Positions 8,984 through 18,464 of a DNA stretch of 64,000 nt are shown here, piece after piece. Numbering within the stretch: position 1 is the first letter of the stretch; each line of letters starts with the position of its first letter. The translations under genes were made by a program, and so were the position numbers. The stretch comes from Bradyrhizobium icense (GTDB lineage Bacteria > Pseudomonadota > Alphaproteobacteria > Rhizobiales > Xanthobacteraceae). The stretch lies in contig NZ_CP016428.1 of assembly GCF_001693385.1 (NCBI RefSeq), positions 2,914,001 to 2,978,000 of the forward strand, in the 5' to 3' direction. The notes beneath the pieces are model-generated. The model saw nothing but the letters and a program-made list of their open reading frames with translations. It made no database searches and was not told the origin of the DNA.

Positions 8984-11502
8984 CCTGCAAGCCTCGGAAA
9001 TCCGTGCACGAGGAGAAGCCCCAGCAGGCCTTGGCCGACCGTGTAGTGAAAAAGCAGGCCCAGATTCTCGAAGACCACGCGTCGTTTCCGATCAAGACGG
9101 CCAGCGAAGCTCCGCGCAATCGAAAATCCCGTTATGACCAGAACCGCAAGGGTTAACTGCCCCTGCAGGAACGCAGCCATATAGACCATCGCGCCATGCG
9201 CATCGGATTCCGGCCGCAGCCCAGTCCGCCACTGCGCGAACACGTCGATCACCAGCGCGCCGGTAAGGGCGGCCACGGCGAGCCCGGCAAGTCCTACGAA
9301 AGCGCTACTGCTGCGAGACCTTCCGGGCAAAACATGTCGGGCGATTTCGAGGATCGCACTGCCAAAAACAAGCAGCAAGGCCGATAAGACAGGGTATGCG
9401 ATCGGCGCAAGCGCCGAAGGCCTCGGCCAAACCTGCGGTGAGACGGTCCACAAATAGAGGTAGGAAAATACGTAGGAGAGGTACAGCGAACCGGCGACCA
9501 ATAACAGGACGATCATGGCCCACCAGGCATGCGACAACGAACCGGTTGCATAGGTTGGGAGTTTGAGGTTCGCTCCGATATCGACTGACGGCAGCGGCTT
9601 CAAGTCGCTACCCCACATCCACACGATAGTCATCGCAATTCCGAGCAGCCCGCAGATCAGCGCAAGCACCACCGCCTTGACGGTGAGCAGCATGAAGAAG
9701 GCCGCAGTGAGCACCGCCGCCAAGAGCGGCGTCCAGCCCGGACCGGGAAGTCGGAGCAGGTATTGCGGCGTCGCATCGAAGGGCGAAGTGACGATGGTTT
9801 CGCGCAGACCGGTGATCGAGCCGGGCAAGAAATGCCGCCCGTCTTCGGTCTCCCTGGCTAGCTGCGGATGATGCCACAGCGGATATGCACTGGTTACGGC
9901 CGGAATGCTGCGGGGTCCATAGACATTATTGGGCAGCCACTCGAGGGTTGCTCCTCCCCAAATATTGCCGGCTGGTTTCGACATGGCGGGACGCAGGTTT
10001 CGAATCATGTCGACCAGAAACATGGCAATGCCGGCGGCAAACAGAAAGGCGCCGATCGTGGAGATCATGTTCAGCACGTCCCATTGCATGACTGCCGGAT
10101 AGGTATAGACGCGCCGCGGCATCCCCATCAGGCCGGTGAGGTGCATCGGAAAGAACGCGACGTTGAAGCCCGCGAACATCAGCCAGAAGATCCACTTTCC
10201 AAGTCGCTCGGACAGTGCCAGACGGCTGAATGCCGGCGCCCAGTAGTAAAATGCACCGAACAGCGGAAACACCATTCCTCCGACCAGCACGTAATGGAAA
10301 TGCGCGACAACGAAATAGGTGTCGTGCGCCTGCCAGTCGAACGGGACCATCGCGACCATTACGCCAGTGAGGCCGCCGAGCGTGAAAATGAAGAGGAAGC
10401 CCAGCACGAACAGGGACGGCGTCGTCCACCGCAAGCGGCCCGACGCGATTGTCGCGATCCAAGCAAAAACCTGAATTCCGCTTGGTAACGCCACCGCCAT
10501 ACTGGCGGCCGAAAAGAAACTGAGCGACAGCGCCGGAATTCCGGTGGTGAACATGTGGTGGACCCACAGGCCGAAGCTGAAGAAGCCGGTTGCGATCAGC
10601 GCCACGACGATAAGCCGATAGCCCACGAGTGGTGTAGCGCACATGGTCGGTACGATCATCGACACCATGCCGGCAGCCGGCAGGAAAATGATGTATACTT
10701 CCGGATGCCCGAAGAACCAGAAGAGATGCTGCCAGAGCAACGCATCGCCGCCCCTCGCGGCGATGAAGAAGGGCCAGCCGAACGCGCGTTCCAGTTCGAG
10801 TAGCAGCGTGGCCAGGATCACGGCCGGGAATGCGAAGACGATCATGCCGGCGAAGATCAGCATCGTCCAGGCGAACATCGGCATCTGATCGAGGGTCATG
10901 CCGGGTGCCCGGGTGCGCAGTACGCCGACGATGATTTCTATCGCACCGGCGATCGCCGAGATCTCGATAAAGCCAATACCCAGGAGCCAGAAGTCCGCCC
11001 CCGGTCCGGGCGAGAACTGCGAACTGGTCAGCGGCGGATACATGAACCAGCCGCCCGTTGGCGCGAGATCGAAGAACAACGTGCTGAAGAAGATCAGTCC
11101 GCCGACCAGATAGGCCCAGAACGCGTAAGCGCCGAGTCGCGGAAAAGGCAAGTCGCGCGCACCGAGCATCTGGGGAAGCAAAAGGATACCCATCGCCTCG
11201 ACGACGGGAACGGCGAACAGAAACATCATCACGGTGCCATGCATCGTGAAGATCTGGTTGTAGGCCTCCTGGCTGAGAAAGGTATTGCTGGGCACCGCGA
11301 GCTGAAGGCGCATCAGCAGTGCGAGGATGCCGGCCAGGAGAAAGAACAGCACGGCAGCAGCGGCATAGAAAAGGCCGATCACCGTGTTGTTGACGTCAGT
11401 GATAATACGCCAGCCTCTAGGCATAGCCCATACCGCTTCGAGCTGAGCCAATTCCTCGCTTGGCCTGGGTAGTGTGTTTGGGTAGGAGGGCGCGTCAACC
11501 AT
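8980..11502 (-). CDS. ctaD: Cytochrome c oxidase, fused subunits I and III
   Basis: 840-residue membrane protein: subunit I (about 1-530) with the heme-copper core and a C-terminal subunit III domain (about 590-840). Heme and CuB ligands are intact: His88, His266, His315-His316, His401 and His403, with the cross-link Tyr270 and Glu268 in GHPEVY, an A-type oxidase signature. Oddities: the K-pathway Lys of the motif P-S/T-G-x-K-x-F is Gln344 (PSGIQVFAW), and the Asn pair after the D-pathway entry (usually PRMNN or PRLNA) reads PRLGA at 121-125. It accepts electrons from the CuA/heme-c subunit II encoded upstream. It reduces oxygen; whether it pumps protons normally is open. Confidence 0.95.
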   Translation of the reverse strand: MVDAPSYPNTLPRPSEELAQLEAVWAMPRGWRIITDVNNTVIGLFYAAAAVLFFLLAGILALLMRLQLAVPSNTFLSQEAYNQIFTMHGTVMMFLFAVPVVEAMGILLLPQMLGARDLPFPRLGAYAFWAYLVGGLIFFSTLFFDLAPTGGWFMYPPLTSSQFSPGPGADFWLLGIGFIEISAIAGAIEIIVGVLRTRAPGMTLDQMPMFAWTMLIFAGMIVFAFPAVILATLLLELERAFGWPFFIAARGGDALLWQHLFWFFGHPEVYIIFLPAAGMVSMIVPTMCATPLVGYRLIVVALIATGFFSFGLWVHHMFTTGIPALSLSFFSAASMAVALPSGIQVFAWIATIASGRLRWTTPSLFVLGFLFIFTLGGLTGVMVAMVPFDWQAHDTYFVVAHFHYVLVGGMVFPLFGAFYYWAPAFSRLALSERLGKWIFWLMFAGFNVAFFPMHLTGLMGMPRRVYTYPAVMQWDVLNMISTIGAFLFAAGIAMFLVDMIRNLRPAMSKPAGNIWGGATLEWLPNNVYGPRSIPAVTSAYPLWHHPQLARETEDGRHFLPGSITGLRETIVTSPFDATPQYLLRLPGPGWTPLLAAVLTAAFFMLLTVKAVVLALICGLLGIAMTIVWMWGSDLKPLPSVDIGANLKLPTYATGSLSHAWWAMIVLLLVAGSLYLSYVFSYLYLWTVSPQVWPRPSALAPIAYPVLSALLLVFGSAILEIARHVLPGRSRSSSAFVGLAGLAVAALTGALVIDVFAQWRTGLRPESDAHGAMVYMAAFLQGQLTLAVLVITGFSIARSFAGRLDRKRRVVFENLGLLFHYTVGQGLLGLLLVHGFPRLAG

Positions 11503-12507
11503 CTAGTCTGCCGCCTTGAGGCTGAGAAGATAGGAAGCGAGCGCTTCCAGTTGCTGTGGCTGCAGGACACGAAACTCAGGCATTAAATTTCCGGGCTTGA
11601 CGTGCTGGCCATCGACAATGAAGCGCATCAGGTTTTCGCGGGTCAGCGGCAAAGTATCGACGCCGACTGAGCGCCTCGCGCCGATATGCGTCAGATCCGG
11701 ACCGACCGAGCCTGCGGCAGCGGTGCCGCGCACCGTGTGGCATGCGCCGCAGCCGGCCGCGAGGAAGATCGATCTTCCGTGCAAGCCGATTTCGGTCTCA
11801 GGCGTTGCGGGCACCGTCGCCGCGCGCTCAAGCCACGCCGCATAATCGGATGAAGACATGGCGATAACGTCCATGGTCATGAGGGCATGAGCCCCGCCGC
11901 AATATTCGGCGCATTGTCCTCGATAGACCCCGGGACGATCGACAGTGAGCTGCAATTGGGTTGTGCGCCCCGGGATCATGTCGACCTTTCCACCAAGGCT
12001 CGGCACCCAGAAACTGTGAATGACGTCAGCGGCCTGGAGTTTCAGTGTGACCGGAGATCCAACCGGAATTCGAATTTCATTGGCGCCGGCAATCTGCGGA
12101 CCAGTAGGAGTGGGGTACGTGACGCGCCACCACCACTGCTCTCCGACCACCTCGATGCTGACGGTGTTGCCACCGCGGGGCAGGTTGAGGTGCGATCGTG
12201 TCACCCAGACGCCATAGACCAGAAGCACCGTCAGCGTCACGGCAGGAAATGCGATGCCGAGCCAGATCACGGTGCTCTCTCGCGCCAACGCCTGGCGTAC
12301 TCGCAATGATCCGCGGACGGCGAGCAACAACGTCACGATCACGAGGACGAGTACGAATGTCCCGAACCCGAACAGAAACCAGGCCAGTTCAGTAATCTGC
12401 ACCGCCTGGAGACTGCCCGGATTCATCACCGATTGAACATCGCTGGTGCAGCCGCCGAGAAGCATAGAGGCGCCGAGCAGGTACCAGCATGGTCGGGCCG
12501 GTATCAT
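11503..12507 (-). CDS. ctaC: Cytochrome c oxidase subunit II with C-terminal cytochrome c domain
   Basis: 334-residue lipoprotein (lipobox MLLGGC, Cys20) with two membrane helices (about 42-64 and 80-103). The CuA domain has ligands His164, Cys199, Glu201, Cys203, His207 and Met210. It is followed by a heme-c domain, Cys253-x2-Cys256-His257 with likely Met309. This caa3-type layout lets it take electrons from soluble cytochromes. The ATG at 12507 overlaps the stop of the preceding triheme cytochrome gene (ATGA). A longer in-frame extension would lose the signal peptide and is rejected. Confidence 0.95.
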   Translation of the reverse strand: MIPARPCWYLLGASMLLGGCTSDVQSVMNPGSLQAVQITELAWFLFGFGTFVLVLVIVTLLLAVRGSLRVRQALARESTVIWLGIAFPAVTLTVLLVYGVWVTRSHLNLPRGGNTVSIEVVGEQWWWRVTYPTPTGPQIAGANEIRIPVGSPVTLKLQAADVIHSFWVPSLGGKVDMIPGRTTQLQLTVDRPGVYRGQCAEYCGGAHALMTMDVIAMSSSDYAAWLERAATVPATPETEIGLHGRSIFLAAGCGACHTVRGTAAAGSVGPDLTHIGARRSVGVDTLPLTRENLMRFIVDGQHVKPGNLMPEFRVLQPQQLEALASYLLSLKAAD

Positions 12508-13634
12508 TGATTCTCTTCTTTGGAAATTGACGCGCTTGTCGACGCAAAATAGGCCGCGACATCGTCGATCTGCTGCTCGTTTAGAGACCGGGCGATAGGT
12601 GCCATGATCGCATCGGTCGCCGATTCGGATGCAATTCCTTTCTTCCAATTCCGCAGCCTATTGACGATGTAGGTGGCGTGCTGTTCCGAAAGACGCGGAT
12701 AGGCGTTGAGCGCTGAGGCGCTGTGACAATCCATGCATGCGGGAATTCTTGCATTCGGATCCCCCCGCGTCGCGAGCTCGCGCCCACGCTCGACGGCCGC
12801 AGCGTTTTCCAATCGGTTCGGCGCGCCCGGCCGCGCAAGCCCTGCGTAGTAGCGTGCTACCCGCTCGCGTTCGGCGGGGGAGAGTTCGCTCGCCACCGGC
12901 TGCATGATGCCGCTCGCACGGCGGCCCGCGGCGAAGTCTTCCAGCGCCGCAATCAGAAACTCGGCGGGCTGGCCGTGCAGCACCGGTACCAGGTGGCTCT
13001 TCGGTCCGCGGCGGTCCGCACCATGACAACGCGCGCAGGCGCTCATCGCCCCCGACGTATCTTCAGTGGTGGCAATCTCACTCCCAATCTGCGGTCGAAT
13101 TGACAACCCGCCAAGTGCCAGTTCGCGATAGCCCGCCGCATCAAGGGTGGGAAGTCGCTTGAGAAACGCGACCACCGCCCAGACTTCGTCGTCGCGCTGC
13201 GCCGCGACCCAAGCCGGCATGCCGGTGTACTTGATGCCATGTTTGACAATCCAGAACAGCTCCCGATCGCGCCAATCCGGCACCGCCTTCGAAAGGTCAG
13301 GCGGGGGAGGTAACATGCTTTGCGCGATCGGATCGGTCGGAACGCCTGGTGCGCCGTGGCAATAGGCGCATCCATTGTGAAAATGAGCGGCGCCGAGTGT
13401 CGAGAGATCGTTGCTGTAGGTTTGCGGAGCCTCGATGCCAAGCGCATGGGTCTTTACGGAATTGCGCATTCCGAATGTAAGGATGGCGTTGGTCAGCGCG
13501 AAGTGGCCACGACTTGCTGCAACGCTGTAAAGGCCGGACCATGCGAAGAGAAAGCCGCCGAGCGCGATTGCGATCAGGCCATAGAGAATGAAACGGATGG
13601 TTCGTATCAGGCGTGGGCGTGAAACCAGGTGCAT
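12504..13634 (-). CDS. Membrane-anchored triheme cytochrome c
   Basis: 376 residues with an N-terminal membrane anchor (about 12-34) and three class-I-like heme sites: Cys89/92-His93 (CAYCH), Cys201/204-His205 (CARCH) and Cys301/304-His305 (CMDCH). The spacing suggests three tandem cytochrome c domains in the periplasm. It lies 2 bp after ctaG and overlaps ctaC, so it probably delivers electrons to the oxidase, perhaps replacing a bc1-linked cytochrome or accepting electrons from a periplasmic dehydrogenase. Gluconate/alcohol dehydrogenase cytochrome subunits have a similar three-heme plan. Confidence 0.88.
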   Translation of the reverse strand: MHLVSRPRLIRTIRFILYGLIAIALGGFLFAWSGLYSVAASRGHFALTNAILTFGMRNSVKTHALGIEAPQTYSNDLSTLGAAHFHNGCAYCHGAPGVPTDPIAQSMLPPPPDLSKAVPDWRDRELFWIVKHGIKYTGMPAWVAAQRDDEVWAVVAFLKRLPTLDAAGYRELALGGLSIRPQIGSEIATTEDTSGAMSACARCHGADRRGPKSHLVPVLHGQPAEFLIAALEDFAAGRRASGIMQPVASELSPAERERVARYYAGLARPGAPNRLENAAAVERGRELATRGDPNARIPACMDCHSASALNAYPRLSEQHATYIVNRLRNWKKGIASESATDAIMAPIARSLNEQQIDDVAAYFASTSASISKEENQ

Positions 13635-13636
13635 CG

Positions 13637-14302
13637 CTAACGGCCGATGGGGAGCCTGCCGTCCCGCATGGGACCCGCCGATGTTTCCTCGCGGGTTATT
13701 AACTGCAGGGTGATGATTACGGCCGCGACCAGATAGCTCAGTGGACAGGCTGTGATCATGAGCAGGCCGGCTAGATGTTGATCCTCCAGCGCGTGAAGCA
13801 ATGAGAAACGTTCGGGAGCGTCAGCAGGATGGCCTGCCAACCCGTAGAGTGTTCTCGGCGCGAAGATGAGCAGCGCCGCGAGCAGACATGTCAGTTTTCC
13901 GGTAAGCAGGAGCGCCGGAATTGTCTGCCACCGCGATGCGGCGGAAGTTGTCAGCAGGGACAACCAGAAGAACAGCGCAGCCAGCAATAGAGTTGCGTGG
14001 AACGTCAACCCAGCCGCCGGAGACCGCAGGAGGAGGTCATGGACCGCGGGGGAATGCCACGTCCAGAGCAGAGTAATCTGAAGGAAAGTTGCGGTCCAGA
14101 GCCAGATTGGTCGGGTGCCGCCGATGTGCCGGCCAGTAATAATCACCGCGGCGACCGAGGGCGCGATGATATTCATCGACACGACATGCAGCACCATATG
14201 GGTCGAGAAATGACCTAGATCGTAAACCAAAAGCACGGCCGCCCCAGTCAAGAGAACGGCAGTAGCGCTCGCGAAGGCGGGACTGGTCATCCGGACGTTC
14301 AA
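13637..14302 (-). CDS. ctaG: Cytochrome c oxidase assembly protein, CtaG (caa3-type) family
   Basis: 221-residue polytopic membrane protein with about six helices. It matches the caa3 CtaG family in style (HMVLHVVSMNIIAPSVAA near the N terminus, HALEDQHLAGLLMI near the C terminus, several conserved His). These proteins help metal insertion into heme-copper oxidases. It is the first gene of the minus-strand operon ctaG, triheme cytochrome, ctaC, ctaD, small membrane protein. It is distinct from the periplasmic Cox11-type CtaG. Confidence 0.82.
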   Translation of the reverse strand: MNVRMTSPAFASATAVLLTGAAVLLVYDLGHFSTHMVLHVVSMNIIAPSVAAVIITGRHIGGTRPIWLWTATFLQITLLWTWHSPAVHDLLLRSPAAGLTFHATLLLAALFFWLSLLTTSAASRWQTIPALLLTGKLTCLLAALLIFAPRTLYGLAGHPADAPERFSLLHALEDQHLAGLLMITACPLSYLVAAVIITLQLITREETSAGPMRDGRLPIGR

Positions 14303-14470
14303 CGGTCTGGCTTATCGCCCTCAACGGGCACAAACATCAAGTCTGAGTTCCCAAAGATGTTCCCTTCGTACGGCGTCGCCTGTCGTAGCAGTCCTCCTAA
14401 GGGGACATTACGGAACCGGCATTGAAAGATGAGCGTTCATGGTTCGCAGGCGCGAAGCAGGAGCATGGAT

Positions 14471-14908
14471 ATGTCCCGGAAATCGATCTGGACGCGGTAC
14501 GGATTCGCCTGGGTTACTGTGACTTTATTTCTGATCACGCTGACCGGTCACTGGATATTCGGTTGGTATGCCTACGCGAACGAGCAGCTTGCTCACCAGC
14601 AGCCGGTTGAAATCGGCGACTACACCGTGCAGATGATGCGCGATACGCTGGAGAATTGGCAGTCTGAGTTCTTGCAGTTGCTTTGGCAGGTCGCCGGCCT
14701 GGCCATTCTGTTGCACGTCGGCTCGCCGCAATCCAAGGAGGGCGACGACCGGATCGAGGCCAAGATCGATGCCATATTGCTTGCTGTGGAGCCGAGGAAA
14801 GGCGATGGCCTCCTGAAGGATATCGACGACGAATATGAAGGGCGTCATACGGACGCCCGCTTTGTACGGGAGCTGGAGCGTCGACATAGTGGCTCCCCAC
14901 GAGAGTGA
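14471..14908 (+). CDS. Small DUF6766-like membrane protein
   Basis: 145 residues: one N-terminal membrane helix (about 9-28), the motif ENWQSEFLQ, a second helix, then a charged tail. NW-x-SEFLQ and the following GSPQSK resemble the DUF6766 family, of unknown function. The ATG at 14471 is chosen because AGGAG lies 7 bp upstream; ATGs at 14429 and 14465 are possible. It is monocistronic and divergent from ctaG. Confidence 0.7.
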   Translation: MSRKSIWTRYGFAWVTVTLFLITLTGHWIFGWYAYANEQLAHQQPVEIGDYTVQMMRDTLENWQSEFLQLLWQVAGLAILLHVGSPQSKEGDDRIEAKIDAILLAVEPRKGDGLLKDIDDEYEGRHTDARFVRELERRHSGSPRE

Positions 14909-14966
14909 CTCGCCCTGATTCCCTGTTGTACGGTGCTGACCAACGACAATCCGGGATGTATCCGCA

Positions 14967-16136
14967 ATGGCGAAAATCAGGATCGGTCTGGCCGGCTGCG
15001 GCTTCGTGTCCGAGCTGCACATGCACGCCTACCGGCGCGTTTATGGCGTGGATGTCGAGGTCAGGGCTGTTGCGGCGAGGGGCGATCATGTCCTGGAGTT
15101 TGCCAATCGCCATCGGATCCCGACGGTTTATCGCAGCTTCCGCGACCTGATCGGTGACGGCGAGCTCGACGTGATCGACATCTGCACGCCGCCCAATTTG
15201 CACACCTCGATGATTGTCGATGCGATGCAGGCCGGCAAACACGTCATCTGCGAAAAGCCGTTCGCCGGCTATTTTGGCCGGGATGGCGACAAGGCGCCGA
15301 TCGGCAGGCATGTGCCGAAGGCGTTGATGTATGAGCGCGTGCTGGATGAAATGGCAAAGACCCGCGCAGCCATCAACAGGACCGGCAAGCTCTTCATGTA
15401 TGCGGAGGACTGGATCTACGCGCCCGCGGTGACCAAGACCGCCGAGATCCTCAAGGCCACGAAAGACAAAATCCTGTTCATGAAGGGGGAGGAAAGCCAC
15501 TCCGGCTCGCATGCGGCGCATGCCGCGCAATGGGCGATGACCGGCGGCGGCTCGTTGATACGGATGGGATGCCATCCGCTCTCGGCGGTGCTCTATCTCA
15601 AGCAGGTCGAGGCGAGGGCTCGCGGCGAGACGATTGGCGTTGCGAGCGTGACGTGCGACGTCGGCAATGTCACGGCTGTCCTTAAACCGGAGGAGCGTAG
15701 CTACATCAAGGCCAATCCGGTCGACGTCGAGGATTGGGGCACGCTCACGGTGACCTTCTCCGACGGCACCAAGGCGACGGTGTTTTCCGGCGACATGATC
15801 ATGGGCGGCGTCCGCAACCTGATCGAGACCTACACCAGCGGCGGCTCGCTGTTCGCCAACATCACGCCGAACACGCACATGATGAGCTACCAGACCAGCG
15901 AGGAGAAGCTCGCAAGCGTCTATATCACCGAGAAGGTCGACCGCAAGACCGGCTGGCAATACGTCTGCCTCGAGGAGGAGTGGACGCGCGGCTATACGCA
16001 GGAAATCCAGGACTTCATGGAGTGCGTCGCAACCGGCCGGCAGCCGCTCTCCGATCTGGCGCTGGCCTTTGAGACGATCAAGGTCAACTACGCTGGCTAT
16101 TGGGCCGCGGAGGAGGGACGACGCGTCACGCTGTAG
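14967..16136 (+). CDS. Gfo/Idh/MocA-family NAD(P)-dependent oxidoreductase
   Basis: 389 residues with an N-terminal Rossmann motif (GLAGCGFVSELH) and the family's E-K-P motif (VICEKPFAGYF), whose Lys is normally catalytic. The C-terminal alpha/beta domain follows. The family oxidises or reduces sugars, inositols and related compounds; the substrate is not deducible. The neighbours (a DUF6766 protein and a convergent orphan binding protein) give no clear pathway. Confidence 0.88.
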   Translation: MAKIRIGLAGCGFVSELHMHAYRRVYGVDVEVRAVAARGDHVLEFANRHRIPTVYRSFRDLIGDGELDVIDICTPPNLHTSMIVDAMQAGKHVICEKPFAGYFGRDGDKAPIGRHVPKALMYERVLDEMAKTRAAINRTGKLFMYAEDWIYAPAVTKTAEILKATKDKILFMKGEESHSGSHAAHAAQWAMTGGGSLIRMGCHPLSAVLYLKQVEARARGETIGVASVTCDVGNVTAVLKPEERSYIKANPVDVEDWGTLTVTFSDGTKATVFSGDMIMGGVRNLIETYTSGGSLFANITPNTHMMSYQTSEEKLASVYITEKVDRKTGWQYVCLEEEWTRGYTQEIQDFMECVATGRQPLSDLALAFETIKVNYAGYWAAEEGRRVTL

Positions 16137-16180
16137 GAGCGCGCAACGCGTGCGTCTCGAAGGATGAAGCCCCGAACGTT

Positions 16181-17491
16181 CTACCCCGCGTAGACCGATG
16201 ACTTCGGCAGCGGGAACACCGGATCCCGCGTCCTGATGTTGGTGGGCCAGACCACCGAGATATGCTCGCCGGCATTTTGCATCACGACCGGGGTTGAGCG
16301 CTCGTTCTGGCCGGAGAGCGGCGTGCCGGGCCGGTAGAATTTCACCCCGTAGCCCTGGATAGTGCCGCCCGGCGGGACGTCCACGTCGAGCGCTGCCTTG
16401 CGAACCGCTTCGGGATCGAAGCCGCCGTGTTTTTCCTTTGCCACGGGCAGCACGTTGTTGAGCAGGATCCAGGTCTGGTTGAAGCCCATCGAGCAGTGCG
16501 GCGGAACGTCGGTCGCGTTGGTTTTCTCCTTGTAGCGCGCGACCATGACCTTGGTGAGATCGCCGATCCCGGGCGCGAGTTTTGCGGGATCGAGCAATTG
16601 CGCCGGAACCGGATCGATGTTGCAGAAATTGTCGATATCCGCGCCGAAGGTCGCACGCAGCTTGTCGAGCTGGCTGTAGCCTGCGCCGGCGCCGAACAGC
16701 ATCTTGAACCTGAGGCCGTTCTCGCGCGCCTGGCGCAGGAACAGGGTGATGTCCGGATTGTATCCCGCATGCGAAATGACGTCGGCCCTGGCGCGTTTGA
16801 TCTTGGTCACCAGCACCGAGAGATCGGGGGCGGACGCGGAATAGCCTTCCTTGAGCACGACCTGCAGGCCGGCCGCCTTCGCATAGGCTTCGTCGGCGAT
16901 GGCAACGCCGACCCCATAAGGACCGTCCTCGTGAATCAGCGCGACCTTGACGTCCTTGGGCTCCATGCCGAGTTTCGCTTTGGCATGCTCGCTGACGAAG
17001 CTCGCAAAGGCCTGGCCGTACTGGTCGGAATGAATCTGTGCGCGGAAGACATATTGCAGGTTCTTGTCCTTGAACACGGCGGTCGAAACCGCAGTCGTGA
17101 TCCAGAGGATCTTTTTCTGCTGTTCGACCTTGGCTGCGAGCGGGACCGCGTGCGAACTCGCATAGACACCGTTGATGATATCGATCTTCTCCTGGTCGAC
17201 CAGGCGATTGGCCTCATTGATCGCCACATCCGGCTTGCTCTGGGAATCGGCAGCTACAGGGGCAACCTTGTACTTGCCGCCGATGCCGCCTTTTTCGTTG
17301 ACGAGGTCGATGGCAATCTGCGCGCCGATCGAGGAGGCGACCGACCCGCCGGCGGCAAAAGGGCCGGTCAAGTCGTAGATCAGGCCGATGCGCACCGTCT
17401 CGGCTTGCGCCTGCGCGCGGGTCCAATCGAAGCTGAATGCAGCGGCGGCCGCCGCAGAAGTCTTCAGCAGTGTTCTGCGTGAAGTCGGCAT
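16181..17491 (-). CDS. ABC transporter substrate-binding protein, LivK-like (periplasmic binding protein type 1)
   Basis: 436-residue secreted protein with an N-terminal Arg-Arg signal (SRRTLLKTS, cleavage near AQAQA) and the family opening VRIGLIYDLTGPFAAGG. This class binds branched-chain amino acids or aromatic acids for ABC importers, yet no permease or ATPase gene is adjacent, so it is an orphan here. GGGAGAAG precedes the ATG. The ligand is unknown. Confidence 0.9.
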   Translation of the reverse strand: MPTSRRTLLKTSAAAAAAFSFDWTRAQAQAETVRIGLIYDLTGPFAAGGSVASSIGAQIAIDLVNEKGGIGGKYKVAPVAADSQSKPDVAINEANRLVDQEKIDIINGVYASSHAVPLAAKVEQQKKILWITTAVSTAVFKDKNLQYVFRAQIHSDQYGQAFASFVSEHAKAKLGMEPKDVKVALIHEDGPYGVGVAIADEAYAKAAGLQVVLKEGYSASAPDLSVLVTKIKRARADVISHAGYNPDITLFLRQARENGLRFKMLFGAGAGYSQLDKLRATFGADIDNFCNIDPVPAQLLDPAKLAPGIGDLTKVMVARYKEKTNATDVPPHCSMGFNQTWILLNNVLPVAKEKHGGFDPEAVRKAALDVDVPPGGTIQGYGVKFYRPGTPLSGQNERSTPVVMQNAGEHISVVWPTNIRTRDPVFPLPKSSVYAG

Positions 17492-17804
17492 CGTCTTCTC
17501 CCACTGAATTATTATTATCGCCGGGACTGCTTCTTCCGATTTTCAGTCAAGTATTTGGAGAATACGGCGAGGAGTCAACCTGCACGCTTGCTCGTCCTGG
17601 GGCGCTTATGGCAGCGCCGCGGAACGCGGCAACATGCAATTTGCTGCGATTGCGTCAGACAAACCGAGCGATGTTGAAAACAGGAAGGTCGCACTAGTAA
17701 AATTTGTCCGCTGCCTCTTTTTGGCCGAGTTCAGCCATTCAGTTTGTCAAATCATCGCGCATCCGCCATCACTCCATGGCATCGGCGCAGAAAGCGAGAC
17801 GAAA
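17492..17804. other. Divergent spacer between the binding-protein gene and the Rieske gene
   Basis: No supported gene. It should hold two divergent promoters. A perfect 6-bp hairpin (GCCGCG-GAA-CGCGGC) sits at 17616-17630. An open frame extends upstream of the Rieske ATG to 17634, but its sequence is not protein-like and the Tat signal starts later. Confidence 0.5.
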
Positions 17805-18398
17805 ATGTCATCGCCTTCAGATCAGACTCGGCGCACGATCATCCTGACCGCCCTCGCAACTGCGGTGCACGCATCGGCGCCTCGATCGGCCGCTGCCGAG
17901 GAGGACGCTCCCGGCAGCGACCTGCGACCTCAAAAAGCCGACGTCCTGGTGTTCGCTGAAGGAGATCGTGCGGGTGAGGTGATCAAGCCGCAGGATCTAA
18001 AGCCCGGCGGACCAGCCGTGCGCGCCTGGCCAAAGGATCCCAAAACCTCGGTGGTCCGCAAAGGCTCGCGGTTGAATGAGGTGGTGGTCGTAAAGCTTGA
18101 TCCAGCCGAACTTGATGACAGCACGCGCCCGCGGTCGGCTGACGGCATCGTTGCCTATTCGGCGATTTGTTCCCACGCCGGGTGCCCGATCACGGCGTGG
18201 GTAAAGGCGGCGCAGGGCGAAAAAGACGTTCTTAAATGCGTTTGCCATAATTCCGAGTTCGACCCCCGACAAAGCGCGCAAGTGGTGTTCGGTCCGGCGC
18301 CACGGCGCCTCGCAGCACTTCCCTTGGCGATCGCTGACGGCTCGCTCACGGTGGCTGGAACATTCGTAGGAAAGGCAGGAGCACAGCAAGGAGGGTGA
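17805..18398 (+). CDS. Secreted Rieske [2Fe-2S] protein
   Basis: 197 residues. The N-terminal Tat-like signal contains QTRRTIIL and ends near SAAAEE. Both Rieske boxes are complete: Cys122-x-His124-x2-Cys127 (CSHAGC) and Cys145-x-Cys147-His148 (CVCHN). The extra Cys127/Cys147 pair predicts the disulfide found in high-potential bc1-type Rieske proteins. No cytochrome b or c1 gene follows; instead a PQQ alcohol dehydrogenase starts 66 bp downstream in the same direction. A role as electron carrier for that enzyme is inferred from position only. Confidence 0.88.
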   Translation: MSSPSDQTRRTIILTALATAVHASAPRSAAAEEDAPGSDLRPQKADVLVFAEGDRAGEVIKPQDLKPGGPAVRAWPKDPKTSVVRKGSRLNEVVVVKLDPAELDDSTRPRSADGIVAYSAICSHAGCPITAWVKAAQGEKDVLKCVCHNSEFDPRQSAQVVFGPAPRRLAALPLAIADGSLTVAGTFVGKAGAQQGG

Positions 18399-18464
18399 CG
18401 GCGGCCTGCATCGGATGCGCACAACTGAAAACAGATAAAGAAAAACAAACAGGAGGTAGCGTCT

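Noticed and set aside
14535..15959. 474-residue open frame on the minus strand
   Set aside because: Antisense to the Gfo/Idh oxidoreductase and the DUF6766-like gene, both better supported.
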